Shown one piece after another: positions 39,296 to 54,425 of a stretch of 64,000 nt of DNA. The notes below the pieces were generated by a model. It was not told where the DNA came from and did not search any database. It worked only from the letters and a program-made list of their open reading frames with translations. A program made the position numbers and the translations under genes. The stretch is from assembly GCA_016858145.1 (NCBI GenBank), contig JAEHOE010000036.1, forward strand, positions 434,001-498,000. The letters are read 5' to 3'. Every line of letters begins with the position of its first letter. The stretch's first letter is position 1. The stretch is from Edaphochlamys debaryana (Eukaryota > Chlorophyta > Chlorophyceae > Chlamydomonadales).

Positions 39296-42200
39296 TCAGA
39301 AGAAGAGCGCCGCGCTGGCCCTGCGCGCCTGCTTGGGCAGCACCCGCTGCTGCGCCTGCTGCCTGGCCGACTGGGGCTTCTGGGCGGAGGTGGCCGAGTT
39401 GGCCTTACCGCCCCGGGCGCCCGCCACCTTGGGAGGGCAGGTCTGGGCGCTCTTCTTCAGGATGCCGCCCTGGGGACACACACGGATGAGGGCGGGGTGG
39501 AGAGGTTGGGGGGCAAGAGGCGTGAGGGACGTGGGCGCAGGGAGGTGGGAGGATCGCGGTGGGAGGGAGGGGCACGCCCGGGGCGCTGGCGCTGGTGCCA
39601 GGCGAAGGGGCGGTCAGGCCGGCGCATGGGGGTGGCGCACGTGCAACGCATGAAGGGCGCACCACCGCACCTTGGCGCGCGCGGGCGGGGGGGTGCGGAT
39701 GTCCGGGTCGGGAACGGGGCCGCCGTGCTCGAAATAGAGGCTGCGGGGGCAAGGGGGGCGGCAGCGGCAGGCGAACGGGGATGAGGACCAGGCCGGCACG
39801 GCAGGGCACAGCGCAGCCCGGCCCCGGGGCACGTGCCTCTCCGCAGCGCCAAGGCCGGCGCTCAGTTCTCGGCGCTCCTGCCAGTCCCCACCCTGCGCGC
39901 CACGCGCGCATGGCTCCCTCCTCCCCAGGGGACTGGGACCCCCATCAGGCATGCGCGGGCTTCTAACGCCCCCACGCCAGCCTCAACTCATGAGAACCCA
40001 ACCTCCACCCCGGGACCCACTTGTTCTTCAGGTTGATCACCACGCGCGGCTTCTTGCCCGTGGTGGCGCGGGGCGTCCTGGCGCCCGCGCCCCCAGCCGC
40101 CGGCTGCGGCGTCTTCTTCCCAGCCGCCGCCTCCGCCGCTGCCGCCCCGGCGCCCCGCGCCGCCCGCTTGCCCAGCGCGGACGCCTTGCCGGCGCTCGCG
40201 GGGGACGACTCCGCTGCCTGCTTGGCGGGCTGCGGCTGCGGCGTCGCGGCGGGCTTCCCCTGCTTGCCCTTGGCTGCGGGCGTGGTGGCGGCCTCCGGGG
40301 CCTGCCCCTGCCCTGCCTTGGCCACCGACATCCGGAGCGCCGACTTCATGCCAGACGTGGGCTCCTTGGCCGCCCCCTGCTTGGCCCCCTTCTTCCCGCC
40401 AGTCGCCGGCGTGGGCGCGGGCCCCGGCTCCTCGTCCTCAACCGCGGCCGCCGCTTCGAGCGTTTTCGTCTTCTTGGCAGCGAGCTTCTTGCGGGCCGAG
40501 GGCTCCTCCTGCTCCTCCTCCCGCTCCCGCTGCTGCGCGGGCCCGTCCTCCGCCGCCCCGGCCTTGCGCTTCCGCTTGCCGTCCGCCCCCGCCGTCCCGT
40601 TGGCCAGTGGTGCTGCTGCTGCCGCCGCCGCAGGCACGGGGGTCGCAGCCGCTGCCGCCTGGCGCTCCTTGCCCTGCTGCTGCTTGCCCTTGGCCCCCGC
40701 CTTGCCGGCGGCCGCAGGCTGTGACGTCCCCGCCTGCGCACCTGTGGCAAGACACGGCGCAACGCGCACCCCAATCTCGTCAGCTTCGCCTCCACGCTCC
40801 TTCGCCTAACTCACACATGCCTCTCCCTTACCCTAACCCTTGCCCCCAGCCACAGTCTCCCCAGCCCGCCTCTGTCCAAACCCTCCTCCCCATTAAGCAC
40901 CCGCCCACCCCTACCCACACGCCTGCCAACCCCTGCCCCACAGCCTGCAGCACTCCTCCCTCGCCCTCCCCAGGCATAACCCACCCGTGTCCACGCGCGC
41001 CCGCTTGCGCTGCGTCTTCTCCAGCGCCGAGCTCAGGTCGTACAGCACCTGGCGGTTGCGCGCCCGCGTCTCCGGCGCCGCGCCCAGGTCGAAGAGCTGC
41101 TGCGCCAGGGTGGGCACGTCCAGCTGCGCCAGGTAGGGGGAGTCGTCGGTGGGGGAGGCCAGCTCCGACAGCAGCGAGTCGAACAGGCCCTCCCTGGGGA
41201 GGGGCAGAGAGGGGCAGAGGGGGAGGAAGAGGGGGGTGAGAGCGTTGAGATGGGGGTTGATGAGTGGTGAGGGGTGGCGGAGAGAGTGTGGGTCGGGCAC
41301 AGGACGCTGGGCGGCACGTGCCGGCCTGCGGATGTCGGCGCGGGCGGCCCAGTTGGTGTCCTCTGGTGACCCGCCTGTTGCCGGCTTGGCACCAACAGGT
41401 TGTTCGCCGCGTACAGCCTCCCTTCCGCTTCCCACCCCACAGAAACCCCGCGGCCAGCCCCATCCGCCCCCCCTCAACTCCCTCCCCTTCCCTCCCTCCC
41501 AGGCGCCCTCACCCGATGCGGGTGAGCACCACCTGCTCCCCCACTTGCAGCGCCGCGCCAAAGGGCAGCAGCAGCGCCCCCAGCGCGCGCCCCGGCACCT
41601 CCTTGCCGTCCGCCACCCCCCGCAGCTCCTCCAGCAGCAGGTCCGCCACGTGGTAGCCCAGCCCCGCCGCCGACAGCGTGTCGTCCGGCAGCAGCACGTG
41701 GGCGCGCAGGTGGTCGGCGTAGCGCTGCACCAGGTCCGAGCGCCTGGGGGTCAGGGGCGGGAGGGGGGTGATGTGGGTCGGGGTGGGGTGGGGGGGAGAG
41801 GAAGGGGGTCAGGCGGAGAGGGAGGATGAGGAGGGGAAGAGGCGTGTGTGTGGGTTGTCTGGGGGATGGAGGTGCTGTAGAAGGGGAGGGGAGGGGAAGG
41901 GGAGGGGGCAGGCTCACCACTTGGAGGCCTTGAGGCAGGCCAGCATCTGGCGCACGAACTTGCGGATGAGCATGAGGAACTTGTCCAGGCGCAGGCGGTC
42001 GATACCGAACCACTCGCGGCGCATGGTCGTGATGAAGGCCGCGTAGAAGCGGTACGCGGACTGGGGCGGGGAGGGGGGACGGTAAGGGCGGTGTTGGCCG
42101 TGGCGTGTCGCGACGAGGGGGGGTGGGTGGAAGGGGCAGTCCGCACCCCCTGACAGAACGGGCCTTGGTTCCCGAGTCCGCCGAGCCCTCAGCGACCAGA

Positions 42201-42695
42201 CGTCATCCCGCTGGGCTCCCACTTCGAATACCCCTCCTCCACGCGGCCGTCGCGGGCTGTACCTGCTCGTTCAACTGGGTCAAAATGGCGGCGAGTCGCT
42301 CCGCCAGCTCTTGCTGCAGGTAGACGGGAGGTGCGGCAGCTTAGTCCTTACGTTCATATATGTCCGCTTGTGTGGGGCGCAGCAGCCGCCGTCGCGAGCG
42401 TCAAAACTGCAGCCCGGCGGCCACATCATACCTGAACCGGCGCCTTGTCGGAGTGCCAGAAGCAGTAGAAGACGCCCTTCCAGATTTTGAGCATCTGCAC
42501 CTCCGTTATCTCCGTGTTGCGAGTCAGCCAGCGCGTCAGCGCTCGCACACCCTGCTCGCGGGTTTGGTAGTCGCAAGAGCCCAGCGCCTGGGCAAAGCGC
42601 GAGGCGCCAGGATGGCCATCTTCCGGCACAGCCGCCAGCACAGGCTTGACCTTCTTGACCTTCTTCTTCTGAGGCGGCATGTTGGTTGAGGTCAT
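39296..42695 (-). CDS. RRP1: Ribosomal RNA processing protein 1 (RRP1/Nop52)
   Basis: Nucleolar factor for late pre-rRNA processing of the large subunit. Eight exons: 42695-42432, 42313-42263, 42060-41918, 41743-41513, 41193-40985, 40741-40021, 39740-39671 and 39469-39296, giving 620 residues. Residues 20-300 hold the Nop52 domain: FAQALGSCDYQTREQGVRAL, LTRNTEITEVQMLKIWKG with VFYCFWHSDKAPVQ, QSAYRFYAAFITTMRREWFG, IDRLRLDKFLMLIRKFVRQM, and VLLPDDTLSAAGLGYHVADL. Residues 300-540 are a Lys/Ala/Pro-rich low-complexity tail, with KRKRK and KKLAAKKTK as likely nuclear/nucleolar signals. The C-terminus has KKPRVVINLKNK, LYFEHGG and GGILKKSAQ. The start MTSTNMPPQKKKVKKVKP was chosen as the first Met; a second Met (NMPPQ) lies five codons later. 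Confidence 0.92.
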
Positions 42696-43267
42696 TTGCC
42701 TTCCAGAAGCTGCTCGCCCGGCTCTAGCCAGGCAGTGTAGCGCTAACTATAATAGAGCAAAAATTGTAAGAGCTGTCGGTTCACGTCTGGGTTCAACTAG
42801 GCACCTGTTGCACAGCATCGGGCGTTGACCGAGCCGCATCGGCACGCCACGCGCCATACCCAAAGCGGGGGCGGCCGGGGGGGGAGGAAAGAGGGGCAAA
42901 ATGCCGACACGGGTCCGTGCTGCTCTGTGTCTACAACCACCTGTCACTTCACCTGCGCCACCGGGCCCCGCCCCGCGAACCTGCGGCGCCCGTCCATCTA
43001 CGCCTGGCCCGTGCGTTGCCTCGACAATCCTGGGCTCTGGCGGCATGGCTCTGCCACCACGCCAGCCCCACACTGCGCCTTACATACATTGCCGTACACT
43101 ACCACACCCAAACACAACCATAACACGTGTAGGGGCAGGACGCTGTCGGAGCGTGGTCCCGACAAGCCGTCTACCGGTAAACCCAGCAGCGCTTGGTCAC
43201 CCCCTTGGGAGCGGTCGCCACCTTCCCTCAACCCTTCCAGGTGCTGACCAGGGGCCCTCTACCCAGG
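42696..43267. other. RRP1 promoter and 3' UTR of the upstream gene
   Basis: This is 570 bp between two minus-strand genes. No coding exon was recognised. A minus-strand TGTAA is at 43080-43084. Confidence 0.45.
43080..43084 (-). terminator. TGTAA polyadenylation signal
   Basis: TGTAA on the minus strand, about 185 nt past the stop of the signal-peptide protein gene. Confidence 0.5.
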
Positions 43268-46200
43268 TCACCTGATGCCCCTCACGCCCCTCCTGCCAAA
43301 CAACTCCTCGAGCTGCCTCTGCAGCGCCCACGAGTGCCCTCCTGCCACCCTCTCCGCGCGCCTCTGCGCGGCAGCCCCGCGCGGCGTCTGCAGCCGCAGG
43401 CCCCACAGCGGCGCGGCATCCACGAAATCCAGCACACCCATCTCTACCCTCCCCAGCCCTCGCTTTCTCCCCCTTGCCTTATCCGCCACAGCCGCCGCCA
43501 CGGCTCCCGCTCCCCCGCCCAAGGCCGCGCCCGCAGCGGCCACTGCCGCCTTGGCCCCCGCCCGGGCAACACGGGCAGTAGTGGCCGGGTTGTTGCCGGC
43601 GGCCTCCACGGCGGCCTGCAGCAGCTCCTCGGCTGAGTCCACCAGGTCCCTCATCAGATCCTCTCCTGACCCCAGCAGCTGCGAGGCCCAGGCAGGGGCG
43701 CGGCCCTTGGCGTCCTGTGGGCATCAACCGGAAGCCAGAGGTTACTTCAAGTCATGGGTGCGGCTTGAGGCGGAGGAGATCGGGCGTCGCAGGGTTCTAG
43801 AGCACTCCCCAACGTGTTGCCGTGTCACCCAGGCCTTTCACTCGCCTGCAGGTGCTCCGCCAGCTGTTGGCGAAGCCAGGGGCGCACGCGGGCTGCGTCG
43901 ATGCCCCCCAGCCCCAGCAGGCTGCTGTTGCCCAGGAGCGCCTGCAGCCAGGCGCTGCGGCTGGGGAAGCTGCGGGGCCGGGAGGGCGGGGGAAGGAAAG
44001 GGAGGGGCAGAGCGCAGCGTGGGGTTTGGCGGCCCGCTGCTTGGCCCTTTACCAGTACTTGAGGCGCCTCCCCGGCCTCCATCCCACCAGGCATCCGTGC
44101 CAGCCGCAAGCCACCATCCCCCTGCAACCCGGACGGCAGCCCCGCCCATCACCTCCTGCTCCACCGACTCCCTAGTCGCTCACAAACCCACGCACGTGAT
44201 GGTCCGCGGCCCCTCCGCCGCGAAGCTCACGTCCAGCGCCAGGCCCAGTCGCAGCACGTAGGGGCACTGGGGGCAGAGGAAGGCCTCGGGCAGGTCCCCC
44301 GCACTGTTGACCTGCGCGGGCAGCTGCAGGGGACGGGGGCGAGGAGGAAGCGGGGCAGGCATGGGGGCTCAGAAGTTTCATGGCGCCCGCGCAGGTCTGG
44401 TGGGTTTGCCGGTTGTGCTCGCCCTGCGTCCCGTGGCTCCCGCCGCCCCACCAGCAGGTACTGCAGCGAGGGGCCCAGGCAGGAGGCCTGCAGGATGAGC
44501 TGCGTCCACACGTTGGCGCCCTGGCCCTGGGGGTGGGGGGGTTGAGGGGAGCGAGGGGCTGGGGTGGTGCGCACGTGACCCGTAGCGCTCAAAGTGGCTT
44601 ACTCATAAGTCCTGCCGTGAGGTGCATACCACCCCGGTCCTGTTGCCAGGTGAGGCACGTGGCGTGCCTGTATCTCTGGCGTGATTGCGCAGTTGCCCGT
44701 GGAGCGGGTGATGAAGAAGGAGGGGCCCACGAACTCCCGCTTTGCTCCATCCTCAACGCGTGGCGTGAAGGTGAAGGGCCGCTGCTGGCACCTGCGGGCG
44801 GATGACGGGCTAGACGGTGACCTTTGCATCGAGTGCCGCCGCTAGTCCCCTGACGGCGGAGGCTGCGTAGAGTAAATCGAGCTTTATTTGAGCCTAGGCC
44901 TGCGTATACCCCTTTCCCCAATTGTATCTACTGGCAGGTCTATGTAATAGCAGGTCTGCGCCTCTGGGATGTCATTCCGAGCCCTCGACTGCCTCTGTGT
45001 CAGGGGCGTGCTGCACGCTGACGCTGCACGCGGCCCCCGCCCCCGGCCCCCACCTGCGCTGCACCCGGCCGCCCGTGAAGGGCACGTTGCCGTCCCCCAG
45101 GTCCTGCTGCAGGATGCGGTAGGCGCCCAGCAGCCGCTCCGTGATGCGCGTGCGGGGGCCCGGGTTGTTGAGCAGCAACGAGCCTACCGCATCCTGGGGG
45201 GGTCAGGCGGGGGGTGGAAGCCCTGATGAAGGCTGGGTGGGGTGGGCGGGGTGCAGCTTGACGTAGTATGTCGAGGGGCTGCCAGAGCACGGTACGGGCT
45301 AGGGCTCTTGCCTCAGCGCGCCGCCAGCCCCTGCCCCTGGGCCGGTACTCACCCGGACGGGCCTGGCCTGGACTGGCGGTGGCCCTCGGGCCCCGGCGCC
45401 GGCCCCGCCCGTGGCAGCTTCAGCGCCTGGCTCCCGAGGCCCTGCAGCGCCCGCGCCGCCGCCGCCGCCAAGCCCACCGCCGCCATAGCCACCGAGCGCA
45501 CCGCCGTAGCCGCCGAGCGCGCCGCCGCTCGTGGCTCCTCCAGCGCCTCCGGCGCCCGTGCCTCCGCCAGCGGTGCTGGGACCGCTGGGTCCGCCGGCGC
45601 CCGTGGTCCCACCAGTGCCGCCTGCCCCGCCTGCCCCGCCGCTCGCGCCTGCACCGCCGGTTGCGCCTGCACCGCTGGCCCCGCTGCCTCCAATGGCCAC
45701 GCCCGCTCCGCCTCCCCCACCGCCTGCCCCAACGGCCCCAGCCCCGCCGGTCCCGCCGGCCCCGTCGGCCCCGCTAGTGACGTTGACCCCGGCGGCACCC
45801 CCCGAGTCCCCCGCCACGCCCGCAGAGCCGCCTAGGTTGGCGCTGGCGCCGGGAATGAAGCCCGTCGCCCCCTCCGCCAGCCCGCCTGCCGCGGTCCCGG
45901 CCTGCGACAGCCGCCGCCGGCCTCCATCCACCTCACCCCCTGCTGTTTCCCGGGTAGCCCCTGGACCTCCCGTGCTCCCATCCTCCCCGAATGCATCGCC
46001 TGGTGCCCCCGACCCGGCGGAGCCAGGCAGTGCGGACCGGAGCCAGGGGCCCAAGTGGATGGCGGCCAGGCCGTCCCCCAGCGCCGCCGCCAGCTCCGCC
46101 GCGGGGTCGTGAGGGCGGCCCTGGGCGCTGCTGCCGCCAGCGCCCTGGGGTGCGCTCGCCGACTGCTGGTCCAGGAAGGCGCTGACCGCAGCCGCCTGGC

Positions 46201-47054
46201 CCTCCAGCCAGGCCGCCAGCTCCGCTGCGGGGTGGCGCCGGGGTGGAAGGGGTGAGCTGACATGTGTGGTGGTGCATTGGGCTCTTGCAGACCGCTGGAA
46301 TCATGCACTTCGTTCACACCGCAAGGACCCACCTAACCGCGGGCAGGTCTGCTCACCTGCTGCCTTCGCCGCCGCCCTTGCGCCGGAGGGCCCTCCGGTG
46401 CCTGAAGCAGCATGGGCAGCGGAGGCGGAGCCAGCAGTGGCGCTGGTGGCTGTCCCCAGGCGCTCTGCCGCTGCCGCCAGCAGCGCCAGGGCCCCCTCCT
46501 CCAGCGCCTGGGCGGCGCGGACGTTGGCGGGGCTCTCCAGGTCGGGCAGGGAGGGGCGCAGGGGCACGCCCTGGGCTCGGGCGGAGGCTGCAAGGCGGGT
46601 ATGAAGGCGATGTGGGCCGTGGTGAACAGGTCTGGGAGAGGCTGAAGTCCACACCGAAGCGTTCAAGCGCAAACCATCCGAAGGGCTATTGTATGCGTCA
46701 AGAGCACTAGAGAAACGTTGGGACTCGGGGCAGGGTCTTGGAAGACACGAGGAGACGCGGAAGCACTCAATGCCCGGGCCTCCGTGCCCGGGCAAGGGGC
46801 TGCGGAAACCCACCTGTGCTTGCGCCCCCGCCACCTGCCATGGCCCCCGCGTCGCCCTCGAGAGCCCAGGAGGCGAAGGCGGCGGCCAGTGCTGCCAGGG
46901 GCCCCCCGTCCGGCAGGCCTCCGGCCTGGGCTTCGGCGGGGGGTCGGCCGAAGGGCAGGAGGTCACGCAGGAGGGGCTGGGCAGCGGGCCGAACCGTCGG
47001 GGCCCAGACGACCAGCAAGATGCATGTCAAGCCAGACAGCAGCAGCGGCTGCAT
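43268..47054 (-). CDS. Unrecognised protein with signal peptide and Gly-rich middle
   Basis: Nine exons: 47054-46814, 46587-46357, 46224-45353, 45193-45054, 44791-44668, 44526-44452, 44323-44196, 43969-43846 and 43714-43268; all phases agree, giving about 793 residues. The N-terminus MQPLLLSGLTCILLVVWAP looks like a signal peptide or anchor. Residues 80-230 are Ala-rich and helical. From about residue 270 to 440 the chain is a Gly/Ala/Thr low-complexity region with GGYGG units. It is followed by a more ordered part: NNPGPRTRITERLLGAYRIL, QRPFTFTPRVEDGAKREFVG, PSFFITRSTGNCAITPEIQ, VWTQLILQASCLGPSLQYLL, EAFLCPQCPYVLRLGLALDV. The C-terminus is Ala-rich (GGGAGAVAAAVADKARGRKR) and basic. I do not recognise a family. 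A secreted, luminal or cell-wall-associated protein is inferred from the signal peptide alone. Introns at 44667 and 43845 have GC donors. Confidence 0.68.
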
Positions 47055-47462
47055 GCCGAGAGACCTGGGCGGGTGGGTCGGGGCCTCGGAGGGTGGAGGC
47101 GCAGAGCCCCGCGTGTTGCGGGTGCTCTTGGACGGGGCACGCGGCGTGCGCTTCGGCGCCCCAAGCCTGGACTGAGAGGGTTTCAGTGCGCCTGTGTATG
47201 GGCATGTCCTTCTGAGCTGCAAGCAGCCGTGTCTGCAGTGACATGCAGGCCGTGGATAAGCCAAGTCCCTTTGCGCCCAGCTCCCACACCCACGCAGGCA
47301 TGCCCCCCCCATGCCGCACGTGCATGCCCCATCTCGCCCGGCCTCTATTGCCCCCTGACCCCACATATACCTGCCCTAGCGCCTAGCCCACCGCCCACAC
47401 AGACCCGTCATACGCCTCAGAGCACTTGAACAACTTGCCCTTCATTACGATCGCGCCAAAGG
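47055..47462. promoter_or_regulatory. Divergent intergenic region
   Basis: This 408 bp separates the start of the signal-peptide protein (-) from that of the AIG2-like gene (+), so both promoters should lie here. No box was identified with confidence. Confidence 0.45.
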
Positions 47463-49139
47463 ATGCCGGGGAATGCCTTTGTGTATGGCACGCTAATGGC
47501 CGACGAGGTGCTGACGGCCCTCATCAAGCGCGTGCCTAAGAATCGGCCTGCCACGCTCGCGGGATATACACGATACAAGGTCAAGGGACAAGTTTTTCCT
47601 GCGATTTTGCCCACGCCGACGCAGCAGACCTCCAAAGTGGAGGGGAAAGTAGGTCATGGGGCCTTTGCGTACAGTATCGTTCGGTAGCAGGGGATGCCGC
47701 GCTGGGTCGCGTGGAAGTGCAGGCGCGATTAGGGCCTGGTATGGGTCGCTGTCCTCGCAGGTGCTCATGGAGCTCTCGGATAAGGAGCTGCACATCCTGG
47801 ACGGTGAGTCGCTGGCGGTGGCGTGGCGAGCTGCGGCGTCAGCAGTCACGCGCAATATGGTGTGGTACCGGACGCGGACCTGCTTGGGCCCTCCGCGGAA
47901 GGCGTCCCCAGCCCCCAGCCTCCAGTCCCCGCGTCCGCAGTCCGCAGTCCCCGCCTCACCAGCCTTTCTCCGGGCCAGGCTGGAGAACTCACTCCTGAGG
48001 GCAGCCGCGCCTCTTCTTGACGGCGGGCCCGTCGGCCTGCTGCTGCTTGTGCTCAGCCGGCTCCGACTCCTGCCCCGGCTCTGCCTTCGCGGCCGCCGTG
48101 CCCCGGCTCTTCTCGAGAAAGCTGAGCGGCTTAAGCGGCTTCTCGTCGCACGTGCAGCCGTCACGGCCATCCTTCCCGCACCCGTTGCTAGGCAGTGGTC
48201 CCGGCGACCCCCGATGCCGGGACCCGCCGTGCGCGCCCCGACGCCGGCCGTGCGGTCCCTGTCCCGGCCCGCCTTCCGGACCCCCGCGCGCCCCAGTCCC
48301 CCGGTTCATGTTTGTGTATGTGTAGGCAGTCAAGGGTACTCGGAACGTGTGCGATTGCGGGCTGAGGAGTCTGCGAGGCGCGGGCGACCGGCCCGCTACC
48401 CACGACCCTGCTCACCACTCTGCACACCCTGACACCCCACTCCCCAGTTCAATCTGTACCCCCAGCCTGAAACCATGTCTCAACCGCCCCCGGATGCTGC
48501 CCCCTTACACCCGTACCGCCCAGTGTACGAAAGTGAGGAGTACTATCGTGCTTCGGTGAAGCCGGTCCTCGAGGTAAGCGCTGAGCCACAGATTCGGAGG
48601 CCCTTGTGACCCGTCTTGGGCGGCCTGTACTGCCGCTGAAGTCCTGCAGTCCCTGCAATCAAACCTTACGCTCACAACTCAACGTACACCCCTATCGCTC
48701 GCAGGATGGCTCTGAAGTGGAGGCGGACGTCTACGTCTGGAAGGAGGAGTTCAGGTGGGGTGCCGCCGACCCGTCATTCCGCCAAGGCCGGCCCAGCACC
48801 AAGCACCGCCCCGCCCCTTCGCCTGCACATCTGCATGCACTGCCCTGCCCCCGCGCACGCCCCACGCGCTACAACTCCCACGCCTTGCAGCCATGCGCTG
48901 GGCTCAGAGCCCTGGAGCTACGACGAGTGGCGGAGCAAGCACCTAGGTGCCTGGGTTAGCAAGCGTAAGTTTGCCGTGCCGCGCCCCGTGTGTCGCTCCA
49001 CAGACCCATGCTGGAGGAGGCTCCCTGGTCGTATGCGGAATTCCTCACGCAGCACAGCACCGCATACTTCGCAATGACAGTGCAGTTCGCGGAGCAGTGT
49101 CTCAAGGACGAGCTCTTGCAGAACGCTGTGAGCTGCTGA
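47463..49139 (+). CDS. AIG2-like gamma-glutamylcyclotransferase
   Basis: Exons: 47463-47648, 47761-47803, 48524-48573 and 48705-48754, then one of two terminal exons. The N-terminus FVYGTLMADEVLTALIKRVP is the GGCT/AIG2 substrate-loop motif. AGYTRYKVKGQVFPAILP, ELSDKELHILDVYESEEYYR (with the expected catalytic-position Glu in YES) and VEADVYVWKEEF complete the fold. Splicing 48754 to 49004 (phase 2) gives RPMLEEAPWSYAEFLTQHST and a stop at 49137-49139, for a protein of 154 residues. Splicing to 48891 (same phase) gives SHALGSEPWSYDEWRSKHLG instead and a different tail, stopping at 49077. Both tails resemble the W-x-Y-E-x-x-x-x-H tail of AIG2-like proteins. The family cleaves gamma-glutamyl amides or dipeptides to 5-oxoproline. 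Intron 2 is 720 nt. Confidence 0.82.
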
Positions 49140-49177
49140 GCGATAGCTGGGCAGCAAGCGCATAGGCCTTGACCTGC

Positions 49178-49182
49178 TGTAA
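49178..49182 (+). terminator. TGTAA polyadenylation signal
   Basis: TGTAA 39 nt past the downstream stop of the AIG2-like gene; it fits transcripts ending in either terminal exon. Confidence 0.5.
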
Positions 49183-49915
49183 CTCTTAACGCTCGTCCTG
49201 TGTTGTGTGTGTGTACGGAGTTGTGCAGCCCTTCAGGGGCGTGAGGGTCACTGACAGGGGGTGCGAGGAGGTCACCCACGTTGCCCCCGTGCCTCCCTCC
49301 GCCCCCACAGTGAGCCCCCATGGTGCGCACCCCGACGGTGATCTGAAGTGACGAGAGGGTGCGCCGCAAGGTGAAGACTCGATGGTGAGCCTGCGGGAAG
49401 GTGGTCTGCTGGTGAGCGGTAATGCGCCGGTGGAGCCGGATGGGCCTGGTGGGGCTGCAGTTGCGAGAGACGACAGCGGGTGCACGTGACATGGGCATTA
49501 ATAAGTATGGAGCGGGGAATGTATAGGTGGGCTTCCTTATCACCAAGGGGAAGTGTTTTTACGCGAGGCGTGTGGCATTTCCAGGGATTCCCGATGACAA
49601 GTGCCGCGTGGCGGCCGTGTGCCTCCTGCCCGCCTTCGCGGACAAGTATCCGGAGGCGAGGGTGTGGGTGGACGGGAAGGGGGGCAGGGGCAGGGGATGG
49701 TGTTCGTGCCAGACGCGGTCCGAGCGACTTTGCTCTCTGAGCTGCGGTCCAGCTATAGTGCTATAGTATTCTTCGTGTGTGTATATCTCTTGACATTTGA
49801 CCTTAGAGGCCCCAACGTTCTTCTACATTTTGTTCTTGGACACATCTGGGGTTTGCATCGAGCCCGCAAGCACGTTGGCTGGGGGCTCAAGCCCCCATAG
49901 AAGTCGTGAAGTAGG
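49183..49915. other. Promoter of deoxyhypusine synthase with an orphan reading frame
   Basis: The plus strand at about 49527-49690 reads GFLITKGKCFYARRVAFPGI and continues PDDKCRVAAVCLLPAFADKY, with fairly gene-like composition. No partner exon could be joined: a TAG directly precedes the stretch in frame, and no good donor follows. It may be a gene relic, a short exon of an unannotated transcript, or chance. Confidence 0.3.
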
Positions 49916-53519
<3,604 letters not shown>

Positions 53520-54425
53520 GGCGGCTGGGCAAGCAGCCCACGCGGAGCCTGGGGCGCGGGGCATGGAGCGTGCGATACCGGGCACAGGGAGCCCACAGGA
53601 AGCCTGGGGCGGGGCCTCATGGGGCATGTTGGCGCGTGGGAACGAGAGCGTTGGGTTAGGGAGGGGGGACTGCAGGAGCTGCCCTGGATTGGGGCTAACC
53701 CTGGGTGAAGGGGAAGGTGCGTGCGGGTGAGAGCGGCCGCAAGGCGTGCGGATGGGAGGGACGGATTTGGAAGACTGCTGAGAGAGGAGAGGCCCTTTGA
53801 CTCGAGGACATGGGGAGGGACTTGACATGAAGTTGTACGCCGTGAGCTATGGCTAGAGATGCAGGATGATGACCGACGGCTGAGCGTGTGGAGAGATGGT
53901 ATCATCAATAGCAACGAGAGGTTAGGGTCGAGAGTCGAGAGTGATCGACCGGGTTGGGCCCTGCCCTGACCTGCATCCCCCCCCCCCGACGCGAGGGCGC
54001 GGTGCCCTGGGACGTTTGTTGTGCGTATCCGGGGCACGCGGCACGCGTTTGGGTATGGGGACACAAGAGTGTTGACGCGTGGCGCTGTGGGGAGCTGGCA
54101 TGAGCTCATGCGGCCCCGCCGCCCTCCAGCGATATGTAACAACGCCCGATTGAGGCGTGCACGCTTTACCCCTGCTTCTATTAGCCGCCAGCCCGGGCAC
54201 ATTAGCGCGTCCAGCGGTCCCTTGGAGGGTGCCCACTGCCCAGGGGTGGTCTATTAGGGGGCGAGGTCTGGAGCTGCATCCGTCAGTATGGGTCGCTGCC
54301 ACACCGGGGCCGAGCGTGTGGGAGGGACGGGGAGAGGCACGAGGCCGGCCGGGGAGCTGGCTGGCATCGTGCACTCCACAGCGGGCTTTTTTGGAGTTCG
54401 TGTCCCATATAAATTACTAGATACA
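53520..54425. other. Deoxyhypusine synthase 3' UTR and promoter of next gene
   Basis: No coding exon was recognised apart from an in-frame upstream extension of the next ORF from 54288. TGTAA at 54135-54139 probably ends the deoxyhypusine synthase transcript. Confidence 0.45.
54135..54139 (+). terminator. TGTAA polyadenylation signal
   Basis: TGTAA (GATATGTAACAACG) about 615 nt past the deoxyhypusine synthase stop. Assigned by position. Confidence 0.45.
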
